DNA of 64,000 nucleotides. Source: Roseomonas sp. KE2513. Its GTDB lineage: Bacteria; Pseudomonadota; Alphaproteobacteria; Acetobacterales; Acetobacteraceae. The notes below the pieces were generated by a model. It ran no database searches. It was given only the letters and a program-made list of their open reading frames with translations, and was not told where the DNA came from. The stretch is from assembly GCF_016107305.1 (NCBI RefSeq), contig NZ_RCVR01000005.1:124001-188000 (forward strand), given 5' to 3'. The position numbers and the translations under genes were made by a program. Below, piece by piece: positions 17,165 to 26,412 of the stretch. The number at the start of each line of letters is the position of its first letter. Positions within the stretch are counted from its first letter, which is position 1.

Positions 17165-18505
17165 ATGACACCCACCGCCAAACCCTCCGCCCCGCTCCCC
17201 CCCGCGACGCGGCGAAGCTTCCTGAGCGCCGCGTCCCTCGGTACCGCGTCGCTGGGCACCGCCTCGCTCCTGGGCCTCTCCGCCTGCGAGGGCACCATGC
17301 GCGCCGGCCACGATCCCCGCCCGGCGCCCGACGTGGCGGAGCCCGCCCTCGCCACCCCCATCGGCCGCTGGCTCGTCGTCGCCGACCGCCTCTGCGGCGA
17401 CCCGAACGCCGCCTGGCCCCGCGCGGACTCCATCGCCCTCGTCACACGCGCGATGCATGACGGCCTCAACGCCGCCCAGCCCCGCTACCACCGCTGGCTG
17501 CCCCGCAACGGCACGGAGCCCGCCAGCAACGGCGCCTCGCCGAGCGTCACCCTCGCCGCCGCCGCCTTCACGGTCGTCACCGGCCGCAGCAATCCCGCCG
17601 CGCATGGCGACGCCCGCGCCCTCCTCGACGCCACCCTCGCCGCCGAGCCCGCCGAGGCCGCCCGCACCGCCGGCCTCGCCCTCGGCGCCGCCATCGGCAC
17701 CGCGACCCTTGCCAGCGCCGGCCCCAGGCCCCCCGCGAAGGAGACCTTTCCCGTCTTCAACGAGATGGGCCGCTGGCGCCCGGCTCCGCCCGCCGGCCGC
17801 AACAGCTACTACGACCTCTCGGCGCCGCTGCTGTTCCCCAGCCGCGACTCACTGCTCGGACCGCCCCCGCCCACCCTCGACTCCCCCGAGTACCTGGCAG
17901 ACGTGGCCGAGACCCGCCGCCTCGGCGGCACCACCTCCACAGACCGCACGGAGGAGCAGGGCGACATCTCCCGCTTCTGGGTGCCCCAGCTCATCCCCCG
18001 CAACATGATGCTCGTCCTCCTCCGCCGCATGACCGCACGCCCCCTCCCGGGCGGCGTCTGGGACGAGGCGCGGATGGCCTCCATTCTCGCCACCGCCTTC
18101 GCGGACGCGGACGTCTTCGTCTACGGCTACAAGGCTCATTTCGCGTACTGGCGGCCTGTTACAGGAATCAATCTCGGCAGCCCCGGCGTCCGCCCGGACC
18201 CGATCTGGCAGCCCCTGCTCGTGACGCCCTACCACCCCGAATACCCTTCGGGGCACAGCGCCGACATCGCCACCGGCACCCACGTCATCGCGGGCCTGCT
18301 CGGCGAGTTCCCCTTCACCTACCAGGCCCTCGAGCGGCAGGGCCGCCCGACGCGCGACTTCCCCAGCCTGGCCGCCGCCCGCACCGAGTGCTCCAACAGC
18401 CGCATCTGGTGCGGCGCCCATTTCCGCCACGCCTGCAACGAGGGCGAGCGCATCGGCCAGGCCATCGCTACCAAGGCCCTCGCGCAGGTGCAGCGCATCG
18501 CCTGA
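17165..18505 (+). CDS. vanadium-dependent haloperoxidase / PAP2-like exported lipoprotein
   Basis: 446 residues. The N-terminus has a twin-arginine-like TRRSFLSAAS followed by a hydrophobic stretch and a lipobox LSAC (about 37-40), so export and lipid attachment are likely. The C-terminal half carries the three vanadate/phosphate-binding motifs: K-x6-RP in YKAHFAYWRPV (about 322-330), PSGHS (about 361-365), and a last His in WCGAHFRHACNEG (about 420). These are shared by vanadium chloroperoxidases and PAP2 phosphatases; the overall length and K-x6-RP spacing favour the haloperoxidase-like group. Halide oxidation versus phosphatase activity cannot be decided from sequence. A 135-bp gap separates it from uraH. 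Confidence 0.82.
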   Translation: MTPTAKPSAPLPPATRRSFLSAASLGTASLGTASLLGLSACEGTMRAGHDPRPAPDVAEPALATPIGRWLVVADRLCGDPNAAWPRADSIALVTRAMHDGLNAAQPRYHRWLPRNGTEPASNGASPSVTLAAAAFTVVTGRSNPAAHGDARALLDATLAAEPAEAARTAGLALGAAIGTATLASAGPRPPAKETFPVFNEMGRWRPAPPAGRNSYYDLSAPLLFPSRDSLLGPPPPTLDSPEYLADVAETRRLGGTTSTDRTEEQGDISRFWVPQLIPRNMMLVLLRRMTARPLPGGVWDEARMASILATAFADADVFVYGYKAHFAYWRPVTGINLGSPGVRPDPIWQPLLVTPYHPEYPSGHSADIATGTHVIAGLLGEFPFTYQALERQGRPTRDFPSLAAARTECSNSRIWCGAHFRHACNEGERIGQAIATKALAQVQRIA

Positions 18506-18540
18506 CACCTTGTTGGTGAGGGCGCTCCTTCTCCCCCCAA

Positions 18541-18700
18541 GGGGCCCGAGGCCCCCGGACGCCTCACCTGGCTGCCGCGGGACCTCCCGCCGCGTGCCCT
18601 GGTCCCTGTCCCCAAACCAAGGCGCGCCGGTTGTCCGAGGGGCGCGGCTCAGGGAAGGGAACGAGAGCGGCGGGGGAGGGAAGCCCCTCTCTCCCCGCCG
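18541..18700. terminator. hairpins in a convergent gap
   Basis: Two stems lie between the haloperoxidase-like gene and the convergent YedK gene: GGGGCC (18541-18546) with GGCCCC (18550-18555) around CGA, and CGGCGGGG (18668-18675) with CCCCGCCG (18693-18700). Each is placed to end one of the converging transcripts. Confidence 0.4.
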
Positions 18701-18715
18701 TCACCCGCGCCTCAA

Positions 18716-19486
18716 TCAGCCAAGCGCTGAGCCCCGCTCGTAGGGCGAGGGGTCGTCCAGTCCCGGCGGCGCCGCCACCCCCGCATCCCGCCGGATCAGC
18801 GCCTCGTCGTCCTCCGACACCTTGTTCACCCGCTTGCTCACCGGCCAGCAGGCCAGCCATTCCGGCGGGCAGGGCCTGAGCAGCCCCAGCAGCCGCGCCG
18901 CCGGCGCCTCCTCCTCCCCCAGCCAGGCAGCCCAGTCCTCCCGGGGCAGGATCACGGGCATCCGGTGATGCAGCGGCGCCTGCTTAGGGTTCGCCTCGGT
19001 GGTGATGATGGAATAGGTCCGCAACCAGTTCCCCTCCGGGTCCTGCCACCCCTCCCAAAGTCCCGCGAAGCTCATCGGCTCCCCGCTCGCCAGCGCCACG
19101 GCAAAGGGCTGCTTAGGATCGCGCGCCTTCGTCTTCGCCTCCGCCTCCTTCGGCGAGAGCCACTCGTAGAACCCGTCCGCCGGCACGATGCAGCGGCGGC
19201 GGCGGAAGGCGTCCCGGAAGGAGGGCTTCTCCGCCACCCCGTCCGCCCGCGCGTTGATCAGCCGCGCCCCGTCACGCGCATCCTTCGCCCAGCGCGGCAC
19301 CAGCCCCCAGCGCAGCAGGTCCAGCCGCCGCTCCCCCGTCTCCGGATTCCGCCGCAGGACCAACCCGTCCTGCGTCGGGGCCATGTTCCACCGCGCCGCG
19401 GCGTTCGGCGTCGGGCTCTCCTCTGGCGTGTCGTAGTAGCGCGCCAGCTGCGCCGGATCGCGCTGAAGAAAATACCGACCGCACAT
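18716..19486 (-). CDS. yedK: SOS response-associated peptidase (YedK/HMCES family)
   Basis: 256 residues starting MCGRYFLQRD. After Met removal Cys2 forms a thiazolidine crosslink with abasic sites in single-stranded DNA, protecting them during replication. Family blocks are visible: WNMAPTQDGLVLR, LRWGLVPRWAKDARDGARLINARADGVAEKPSFRDAFRRRRCIVPADGFYEWL (with the conserved Asn and Glu), and the His-containing HHRMPVIL. The start at 19486 is fixed by the need for Cys2; a longer frame to 19522 would bury it. No LexA-like box was recognised upstream. Confidence 0.95.
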   Translation of the reverse strand: MCGRYFLQRDPAQLARYYDTPEESPTPNAAARWNMAPTQDGLVLRRNPETGERRLDLLRWGLVPRWAKDARDGARLINARADGVAEKPSFRDAFRRRRCIVPADGFYEWLSPKEAEAKTKARDPKQPFAVALASGEPMSFAGLWEGWQDPEGNWLRTYSIITTEANPKQAPLHHRMPVILPREDWAAWLGEEEAPAARLLGLLRPCPPEWLACWPVSKRVNKVSEDDEALIRRDAGVAAPPGLDDPSPYERGSALG

Positions 19487-19531
19487 GGGCGCTCCCGTTC
19501 CGTCCAGTGATACCGCACACATCCGGTTACA

Positions 19532-19557
19532 GAAACCAGCCCTCGCGGCATCCCGTT
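19532..19557 (+). promoter_or_regulatory. possible EcfG-type general stress promoter of csbD
   Basis: GAAAC (19532-19536), 17 bases, then CGTT (19554-19557). The alphaproteobacterial EcfG consensus is GGAAC-N16/17-CGTT, so this matches 8 of 9 positions. It lies about 35 bp upstream of a csbD-family gene, a typical general-stress target. Confidence 0.45.
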
Positions 19558-19592
19558 GATCCCACGTCGAAACCAGACGGAGGAGAGCTCAC

Positions 19593-19784
19593 ATGGCGAT
19601 CGATAAGGATCGGGTCGAGGGCGCGCTGAAGCAGGCCGGCGGCGCCATCAAGGAGAACGTCGGCGCCGCGGTTGGCGACAAGAAGATGGAAGCCGAGGGC
19701 GCTGCCAAGCGCACCGAGGGCAAGGTCCAGAACGCCGCCGGCGGCGCGAAGGACGCGATCCGGGACGCCGTCAACAAGCCCTGA
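19593..19784 (+). CDS. CsbD-family stress protein
   Basis: A 63-residue, highly charged, Ala/Gly/Lys-rich helical protein with the CsbD pattern MAIDKDRVEGALKQAGGAIKENVGAAVGDKKMEAEGAAKRTEGKVQ. Members are induced by general stress regulators in many bacteria; the molecular role is unknown. GGAGGAGAG precedes the ATG. A possible EcfG-type promoter lies just upstream, and a strong U-tailed terminator 20 bp after the stop makes this a single-gene unit. Confidence 0.93.
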   Translation: MAIDKDRVEGALKQAGGAIKENVGAAVGDKKMEAEGAAKRTEGKVQNAAGGAKDAIRDAVNKP

Positions 19785-19804
19785 TCCAGACTTTCCGTGA
19801 AGAG

Positions 19805-19844
19805 GAAGGGCGGGCCCCCGAGAGGAGGCCCGCCCTTCTTTTTT
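19805..19844 (+). terminator. rho-independent terminator of csbD
   Basis: Perfect 12-bp arms (19805-19816 and 19827-19838) with a 10-base loop are followed immediately by six T. This is a textbook intrinsic terminator. Confidence 0.9.
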
Positions 19845-20003
19845 GCGCGCAGGGATTGAGCGGCACAGTCCCGCGGACCTGCCCTACAGGACCGGAGGCG
19901 GCAAAGGTCGCCAGTGGCTCCGGGCCTGCACGGAACCAGTCCGCACCAGACTGAACCGGATTGCGCTCGCCAGCCCCACCCCTGCGGGAGCAGCCTGCGC
20001 GCC

Positions 20004-20489
20004 ATGAGCAGGTCCGGCCACGAGAAGCGCGCGGTCGTGCGGGGCCCCTTCGAAGCACCCCACCCCGTCGCCCGCCTGCTGGAGAGCCGGATCACCGCCC
20101 GGCCCCCCTCCTTGCCGCCGTCGGAGGGCGAACTCGCCGCGCGCCACCGTGCCCTCTACGACCAGGTTCCAGGCTTCGAGTGCGAACAGGGCTGCACCGC
20201 CTGCTGCGGCGCCATCGCGATGACGGCCTGGGAATGGTCACGGGTGGCCGAGAAACGCCACGCCGCCACCGGCTGCCTCACCTGCCCCTATGCCGCGGCG
20301 GCGAGCTGCGCCATCCACGCCGACCGGCCGCTCCTCTGCCGCCTCTTCGGCGCCGTGGATCACCCGCACCTGACCTGCCCCAAGGGCAGGGGCCCGGCGC
20401 GCAAGCTCTCTCCCGAGCAGGCGAGGGCCCTTATGGACGCGCACCAGCAACTCATGCTTGACAGCGCGGCATCGGACCGCGCCGCCTGA
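20004..20489 (+). CDS. YkgJ-family cysteine-cluster protein
   Basis: 161 residues with the Zn/Fe-chelating cysteine cluster of the YkgJ family: FECEQGCTACCGAIAMT (C-x3-C-x2-CC), GCLTCPYAAAASCAIHADRPLLCRLFGAVDHPHLTC. The spacing matches proteins annotated as zinc- or iron-chelating with no firmly known function. The ATG at 20004 gives a 40-residue linker before the cluster. The upstream 190 bp holds only the csbD terminator. The downstream gene is a minus-strand transposase, so the two are convergent. Confidence 0.85.
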   Translation: MSRSGHEKRAVVRGPFEAPHPVARLLESRITARPPSLPPSEGELAARHRALYDQVPGFECEQGCTACCGAIAMTAWEWSRVAEKRHAATGCLTCPYAAAASCAIHADRPLLCRLFGAVDHPHLTCPKGRGPARKLSPEQARALMDAHQQLMLDSAASDRAA

Positions 20490-20549
20490 GCCGCCCCCTG
20501 TCCGAGTGGCTGCCGTTGCGGAGAGCCGCCGCAGCCGGCCTTCAATCGC

Positions 20550-21749
20550 TCACCCCTCCGCGCCCTGCAGCTTCGCGCCGGCGAGCCCCTCCTGCTGGAG
20601 GAAAGCGTAAGCGAGCATCGACATCAGCGCGTGCCTGTGCAGCCCGACCCAGGAGCGCCCCTCGAAATCGTCGAGCCCAAGCTCCTCCCGCAGAAGCTGA
20701 AGCGCCCGTTCGGCAACCCAGCGTCCCTTCACGGTGCCGGCCAGCGTCCTCAGGCTGCTGCCGGCCGGAAGATTCGACGCGTAGTGCCGCGCCTCTCCCC
20801 CATCGCGCCTCTCGCCGATGATCCAGACTTGCCCGCCCGGCAGGTCGCGAACCGCACCCTCATCGAGCCCTGCCTTCTCCTCCGCCAGGCGCGCCCGCAA
20901 GGCGGCGAAGGAGGCGGCCACCTTGACGGGGAGCCATTCGTCGGCGCGGCGCTGCCACGTCAGCTGCCACCAAGAGGCCTCCGCCAGCATGCTCTGGATC
21001 GGGCGCGGAGCCTCCTCCGCCCCTTGCGCCCTGGCGCCGAGCATCGCCGGGCGCGACCGTGACGCGGCCGAAGCCGGGACGGCCGTGATTCCCCCCGGCA
21101 CCGCGACCGCCCAGCGGAGCCTGCGCGCCTTCATCCCCCTGCGGAACTCCGCGCTCATGCCGTATTCCGCATCCACGAGGACGCAGCCGAAGCGCGCGCC
21201 GACCGAAGCCACGCGGTCGAGTTCCGCCAGCGCGATCCCCGCCTTGCTGCGGGGCATGCGGAGGTTCTCCGGCACGCGGGCTCTCTCCATGCGCTCGCCG
21301 TCGCCCGTCCAGCTCTCCGGCAGGAAGAGCCGAAGTCCGACCGGCACGGGCACCACCCCCCGCACGAGCGTCAGGGAGACGAGGACCTGGCAGTTGAGTA
21401 TCCTTCCGGCCGCCCCGACCGGCTGAGGCGCAACCCCGACGGAGCGGGTACCCTTCTTGGGCAGCACCACCTCGCCGATCACCAGGAACGAATTCGGGCT
21501 GCCGGCGCGCAGCCCTGCCTCGGCCGCAAGGGCTGCTTCCAACGCCCCCGTGTCCCAGCTTCCGGAGGAGATGAAGTGGTGCATGGCATCGTGACTCGGC
21601 TGGCCGAGCCGCGCGGCCATTCGATGCACGTTCTTGCCTCCCTCCCTCTCGATGAGCCCCGTCACGTAGAGCCGGCACATCTCACGGCGCGCGGGATGGC
21701 TTAACCTGGCGAGGAACGGCTCCAGCCAGTCTTCGAGGCCCGGTCTCAA
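20550..21749 (-). CDS. IS701-type transposase lacking the first catalytic Asp motif
   Basis: 399 residues, full length for IS701 (DDE/RNase H fold). Recognisable blocks are MHHFISSGSWD, LPKKGTRSVGVAPQPVG, NCQVLVSLTLVRG, VLVDAEYGMSAEFRRGM (second Asp) and QLLREELGLDDFEGRSWVGLHRHALMSMLAYAFL (the Glu region). The normal IDDTxFPKKG motif is here IGEVVLPKKG, so the first catalytic Asp is missing while the frame stays open. No terminal inverted repeats or target duplications were found in the flanks. It is probably an immobile remnant or a repurposed copy. It sits at the border of the polysaccharide block. Confidence 0.82.
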   Translation of the reverse strand: MRPGLEDWLEPFLARLSHPARREMCRLYVTGLIEREGGKNVHRMAARLGQPSHDAMHHFISSGSWDTGALEAALAAEAGLRAGSPNSFLVIGEVVLPKKGTRSVGVAPQPVGAAGRILNCQVLVSLTLVRGVVPVPVGLRLFLPESWTGDGERMERARVPENLRMPRSKAGIALAELDRVASVGARFGCVLVDAEYGMSAEFRRGMKARRLRWAVAVPGGITAVPASAASRSRPAMLGARAQGAEEAPRPIQSMLAEASWWQLTWQRRADEWLPVKVAASFAALRARLAEEKAGLDEGAVRDLPGGQVWIIGERRDGGEARHYASNLPAGSSLRTLAGTVKGRWVAERALQLLREELGLDDFEGRSWVGLHRHALMSMLAYAFLQQEGLAGAKLQGAEG

Positions 21750-22112
21750 GCCGATAAGCGGTCAGCCGCCGACCGGCTGGCCCTCGGGCACGGGAGCGAT
21801 GACCGCCGGCCACCATCCCCTCCAGGGAATAAGGCCGCGCACCGCCGCATCAACGGGAGAGCCGAGCGCCTGCCGCCGGGGTGGATGAACCACGCGGCAC
21901 CGCGCACGGCATCGCCGATCCTGCGAACCCGTCCCCGGCGTGCGGGCAGGTGCTCTTCCTGGGCGAGCATCGCGAAGCCTCACTCCAACCCCGCGGCGAC
22001 ACCGGAAGCTTCCCCGCGTGCCGCCGCGCCCGTTCTGTATAGGCGAGGAGATCCATCCCCCGTGGGGCGGATTGATCCGGAGTGGAGCGCAGATTGGCTC
22101 GCACCCGCGGCG
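21750..22112. other. 363-bp gap without a convincing gene
   Basis: Between the transposase start and the end of the nucleotide-sugar dehydrogenase. Short open frames on both strands have no start signals or recognisable motifs. The stretch may contain decayed ends of the insertion element. Confidence 0.5.
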
Positions 22113-23393
<1,281 letters not shown>

Positions 23394-23636
23394 GGTTCAG
23401 GGCACCACAAGGGCGGCGGTGTCGCGCCCTTCGGAGGATAACACCATCCCTGGATACCCTGTCTGCATAGGTAGCGTCCTGTTTTGCAGTGCACAGGTTG
23501 CCCTCGGGTGGGGCTGGGGGCGAAGCCAAGCCGGTCCAGTTTGGCACCCAGTTCCACACCACGCCGGACCGTGTCTTCAGCCCGGCGTGAGCACTCCCCG
23601 GCTTGGCACCGGCTTCCCATCCACACCAAACTCGGC

Positions 23637-23654
23637 TATCACGTTTTCGTGATA
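23637..23654. promoter_or_regulatory. palindrome TATCACG-TTTT-CGTGATA
   Basis: Perfect 7-bp inverted repeat with a four-base spacer, 345 bp before the pectate lyase ATG. It is nearly the same as the site at 23880-23895. Confidence 0.5.
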
Positions 23655-23879
23655 TCACTGGAATTTGCGGTTTCGTAACCGACAAAGTCCGGTTCCACTC
23701 ATGCCAAAGTATAACGGCAGGACGACCAAATCCTCAGCCTGGAAGCGATAGAACAGTCTTCAAACGCCTTGGTAATACGGCCCTTCGTCCGCAAATCCAA
23801 CAAGTCAAGTCAGAAATTCTCGGTGGATAGCGGCGCGTTTGTAACCCGCGCAGCCATGGATATTTTGGCAAATCGTTGA

Positions 23880-23895
23880 ATCACGTTTCCGTGTT
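23880..23895. promoter_or_regulatory. second copy: ATCACG-TTTC-CGTGTT
   Basis: This matches the upstream palindrome at 14 of 16 positions and lies about 100 bp before the pectate lyase start, where an operator would be expected. The convergent MarR gene beyond the lyase is a candidate binder. Confidence 0.45.
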
Positions 23896-23998
23896 CAATC
23901 TATCTGGACTCGGCCGCTTCGATACTGCGAAGGAAGTCGGGGAGAGAAAGGTTCCTCACCGCGAGAGGCTCCTCGGTCAGCAGAAAGGGTTTGTACGG

Positions 23999-25759
23999 AT
24001 GGCATTTCAGACTGCGCACGGCTTCGCATCGATGAATGGCGGCACCTCGGGCGGTGGCGGCGGGACCACCGTCAGGGTGGGCACCGGCTCCGAGTTGCAG
24101 GCCGCGATCGATGCGGTGAAGCCCGGCTCTGCGCCGGTCACCATCATCGTCGCCGGCACCATCACTCCGCAGAACAGCCGCGGTGAAGAGATCACCGTCG
24201 ATGGCCGCAGCAATCTCTCGATCATTGGAGATTCCGGCGAGCTGAACGGCATCGGCCTGCACATCAAGGGCGGCTCGTCCAACCTGATCGTCCAGAACCT
24301 CAAAATCCACGATGTCGCGACCGGCGGAAAAGACGCGATCAGCATCGAAGGGCCTTCGAAGAACATCTGGATCGATTCCAACGAGCTGTACAGCTCGATG
24401 AACGTCTCGAAAGACTTTTACGACGGGCTGCTCGATATCAAGCGCGGCGCCGAATATATCACCGTTTCAAACAACTACTTCCACGACCACCACAAGGTCT
24501 CCCTGGTCGGGTACTCGGACACCGACGAGGGCGGCCGATTCGTTACGTATGATCACAACCGATTCGAGAATGTCGGTTCGCGTGCGCCGAGTGTCCGGGA
24601 TGGTTATGTCCATATCTACGAGAACTACTACAACCACCTTGAAACCTCTGGTATCAACCTCCGGATGGGCGCGGTTGGGCTGATCGAAAACAACGTTTTC
24701 GCCAACTCCGACAATCCGATCGTCAGCCGGGACAGTGCGGAACTCGGCTTCTGGGATCTGCGCGGCAACCTCTTCGAGAATGTCACCTGGTCCAAGCCCG
24801 GGCCTGGCGAGGCCAACGGGACCAACAACGATGCGGACACGGCCCATTACGACGTGCCCTACGCGTACAGCACGGTCGGTGCGGATAAGGTCCAGAACTA
24901 CGTGCTCGCGCATGCCGGCACCGGTCATGCGCTCGTCGGCAACGATCCCCTGCCGGCACCTCAGCCGTCGCAGCCTGTTCTCGTGAATCCCGCGCCCGCG
25001 GACCCCGTCTCGGTGCCGGCTCCAGAGAACGGCGGTACAGCCACTGGCACGCCCACTGGCACCGCCACCAGTGGCAACGACCTGCTCACCGGCAACGCGG
25101 GCGCGGACCGGATCGATGGCGGCGGTGGCGCGGACCGGATCGACGGCGGGGACGGCAACGACACCATCACGGGCGGAACGAACAGTGACACCCTGTTCGG
25201 TGGCGCGGGCGATGACCGCCTGTCCGGTGACGCGGGCAACGACATCCTGTCCGGCGGCGTAGGCAACGACAGCCTCGACGGGGGCGGCGGCAAGGACACG
25301 CTGAACGGCGACGCCGGCGCGGATCGCCTGTCCGGCGGGGACGCCGACGACGTGCTCCTCGGCGGAGAGGGCGCCGACACGCTCCTCGGCGGTGCGGGGG
25401 CCGACCACCTCACCGGCGGAGCAGGAGCCGATTCCCTGACGGGTGGGGAGGGCAAGGACGTCTTCGTCTATCTCGCCGCGTCCGACAGCACGCCCGGAGC
25501 GAATGACGTTATCGTGGACTTTGCCGCCGGCGACCGCATCGATCTCTCGGCGATCGACGCGGATCCGCTGAAGGGGGGCAACGAGGCCTTCACCTGGGTA
25601 AGCGGGAACCTCTTCTCCCGGCACGCCGGCGAGCTGCTCCTGACGGAGCAGGGCGGGAACTCCATCCTTTCAGCCGACCTGGATGGGGATGGCGCCGCGG
25701 ACTTCCAGATCGACGTGGCGGGGCCGCACCTGCTCACCCACGCCGACATCGTGCTGTAA
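23999..25759 (+). CDS. family 1 pectate lyase with RTX repeats and type I secretion tail
   Basis: 586 residues from the ATG at 23999 (AAAGGG nine bases upstream). The catalytic parallel beta-helix covers about 15-320. It shows GRSNLSIIG, NIWIDSNEL (the vWiDH motif, about 122), DGLLDIKRGAEYITVSNNYF (the DIKG calcium and active-site motif, about 146) and VGSRAPSVRDGYVHIYEN (RxPxxR with the catalytic Arg, about 195). After a Pro/Thr linker come about 14 GGxGxDxLx-type RTX calcium repeats (about 358-490) and a C-terminal LLTHADIVL tail, as in type I secretion substrates. There is no N-terminal signal. It would cleave polygalacturonate-like chains outside the cell. No HlyB/HlyD genes are in the window. 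Confidence 0.9.
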   Translation: MAFQTAHGFASMNGGTSGGGGGTTVRVGTGSELQAAIDAVKPGSAPVTIIVAGTITPQNSRGEEITVDGRSNLSIIGDSGELNGIGLHIKGGSSNLIVQNLKIHDVATGGKDAISIEGPSKNIWIDSNELYSSMNVSKDFYDGLLDIKRGAEYITVSNNYFHDHHKVSLVGYSDTDEGGRFVTYDHNRFENVGSRAPSVRDGYVHIYENYYNHLETSGINLRMGAVGLIENNVFANSDNPIVSRDSAELGFWDLRGNLFENVTWSKPGPGEANGTNNDADTAHYDVPYAYSTVGADKVQNYVLAHAGTGHALVGNDPLPAPQPSQPVLVNPAPADPVSVPAPENGGTATGTPTGTATSGNDLLTGNAGADRIDGGGGADRIDGGDGNDTITGGTNSDTLFGGAGDDRLSGDAGNDILSGGVGNDSLDGGGGKDTLNGDAGADRLSGGDADDVLLGGEGADTLLGGAGADHLTGGAGADSLTGGEGKDVFVYLAASDSTPGANDVIVDFAAGDRIDLSAIDADPLKGGNEAFTWVSGNLFSRHAGELLLTEQGGNSILSADLDGDGAADFQIDVAGPHLLTHADIVL

Positions 25760-25770
25760 CGACGCCGGCA

Positions 25771-25805
25771 CTGCCCCATCCGGTGCACCGCAACGGATGG
25801 GGCAG
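25771..25805. terminator. bidirectional terminator between lyase and MarR genes
   Basis: Perfect 12-bp stem (25771-25782 with 25794-25805) and an 11-base loop lie between two convergent stops, 12 bp after one and 8 bp from the other. Confidence 0.7.
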
Positions 25806-25812
25806 GCCGTGG

Positions 25813-26412
25813 TCATGTCGCGCTGCGTACCGGCGCGGCCTCCCGCGTGTCGCTCCTGGGCCCGAGCTGAGCCGGCATCACAGGCGAAACCGCGGGCTTC
25901 GCGGCAACCGCTGCAAGGGCGCCATAGAAACGCAGATCCTCGTCGAGCATCGTCTGCACTAACTCCATTGCCCGATCGGTCAGGGCAAGGCAGACCCGCC
26001 GCCTGTCCTTCTCGTGCAGGTAGCGCCGCACGAGCCCCGCACGTTCCAGCTGCGCCAGCTTGCGAAGGGCTGTGCTCTGCGGCGCGCCCGAGCAGACGCA
26101 GATGGCCGAAACGGACACGTGCCCTCCTTCAGCCTTCACGACCGCAAGGTCGAGCAGCATGTCCCAGGCCGGCCATTCGAGAAACGAGCCAGTGGGATCC
26201 CGCCGCCGCCGGGCACGGAGCTGGATGAGACGCTTCAGGTCGTTCGCACCCGCTGTCGCGCAGAAGCTCGGGAGCGCTCCCGCCTCTCGAGGACCCTCGT
26301 TTACGCCTGTCGGTGAAATGTCCTGCAAGAGTGACACAAGTTGTGTGACCGACTCTCGCAACTTGCCGAAGAGCGCCTCGTCCGGTCGCGCTTCCACCGC
26401 TGATCCGTCCAT
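25813..26412 (-). CDS. MarR-like winged-helix regulator
   Basis: 199 residues. The winged helix is central: WDMLLDLAVVKAEGGHVSVSAICVCSGAPQSTALRKLAQLERAGLVRRYLHEKDRRRVCLALTDRAMELVQTML (about 80-150), with the wing Asp-Arg-Arg. The N-terminal 70 residues are helical with an Arg-rich stretch (LIQLRARRRRD), and the C-terminus is low-complexity. Two Cys in SAICVCSGAP precede the recognition helix and could sense redox or metal. GAGGAGA sits before the ATG at 26412. It is convergent with the pectate lyase gene, which it may regulate; this is inference from position. Confidence 0.82.
   Translation of the reverse strand: MDGSAVEARPDEALFGKLRESVTQLVSLLQDISPTGVNEGPREAGALPSFCATAGANDLKRLIQLRARRRRDPTGSFLEWPAWDMLLDLAVVKAEGGHVSVSAICVCSGAPQSTALRKLAQLERAGLVRRYLHEKDRRRVCLALTDRAMELVQTMLDEDLRFYGALAAVAAKPAVSPVMPAQLGPRSDTREAAPVRSAT

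Larger units (their letters stand above)
23394..23998. promoter_or_regulatory. 605-bp AT-richer regulatory gap with two related palindromes
   Basis: This divergent gap is visibly poorer in GC than its surroundings and holds no convincing gene. An open frame on the plus strand from a TTG at 23876 only extends the lyase gene. Two copies of an ATCACGTTT-type palindrome (listed separately) suggest regulator binding. Base composition and position suggest acquired DNA. Confidence 0.5.

Noticed and set aside
21746-21983. Minus-strand frame before the transposase, possibly a first insertion-element gene
   Set aside because: No similarity to known accessory proteins that I can recognise, no ribosome site; IS701 elements normally have one gene.
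23603-23830. Small plus-strand frame in the AT-richer gap
   Set aside because: No ribosome site, no motif, and it overlaps the palindrome at 23637.
23876-23998. An N-terminal extension of the pectate lyase from a TTG
   Set aside because: It has a poor start, no signal peptide, and covers the second palindrome. The ATG at 23999 has a ribosome site.
25060-25460. Short-period repeats resembling a CRISPR array
   Set aside because: They are in-frame RTX nonapeptide codons (GGxGxDxLx) within the lyase gene, without unique spacers.
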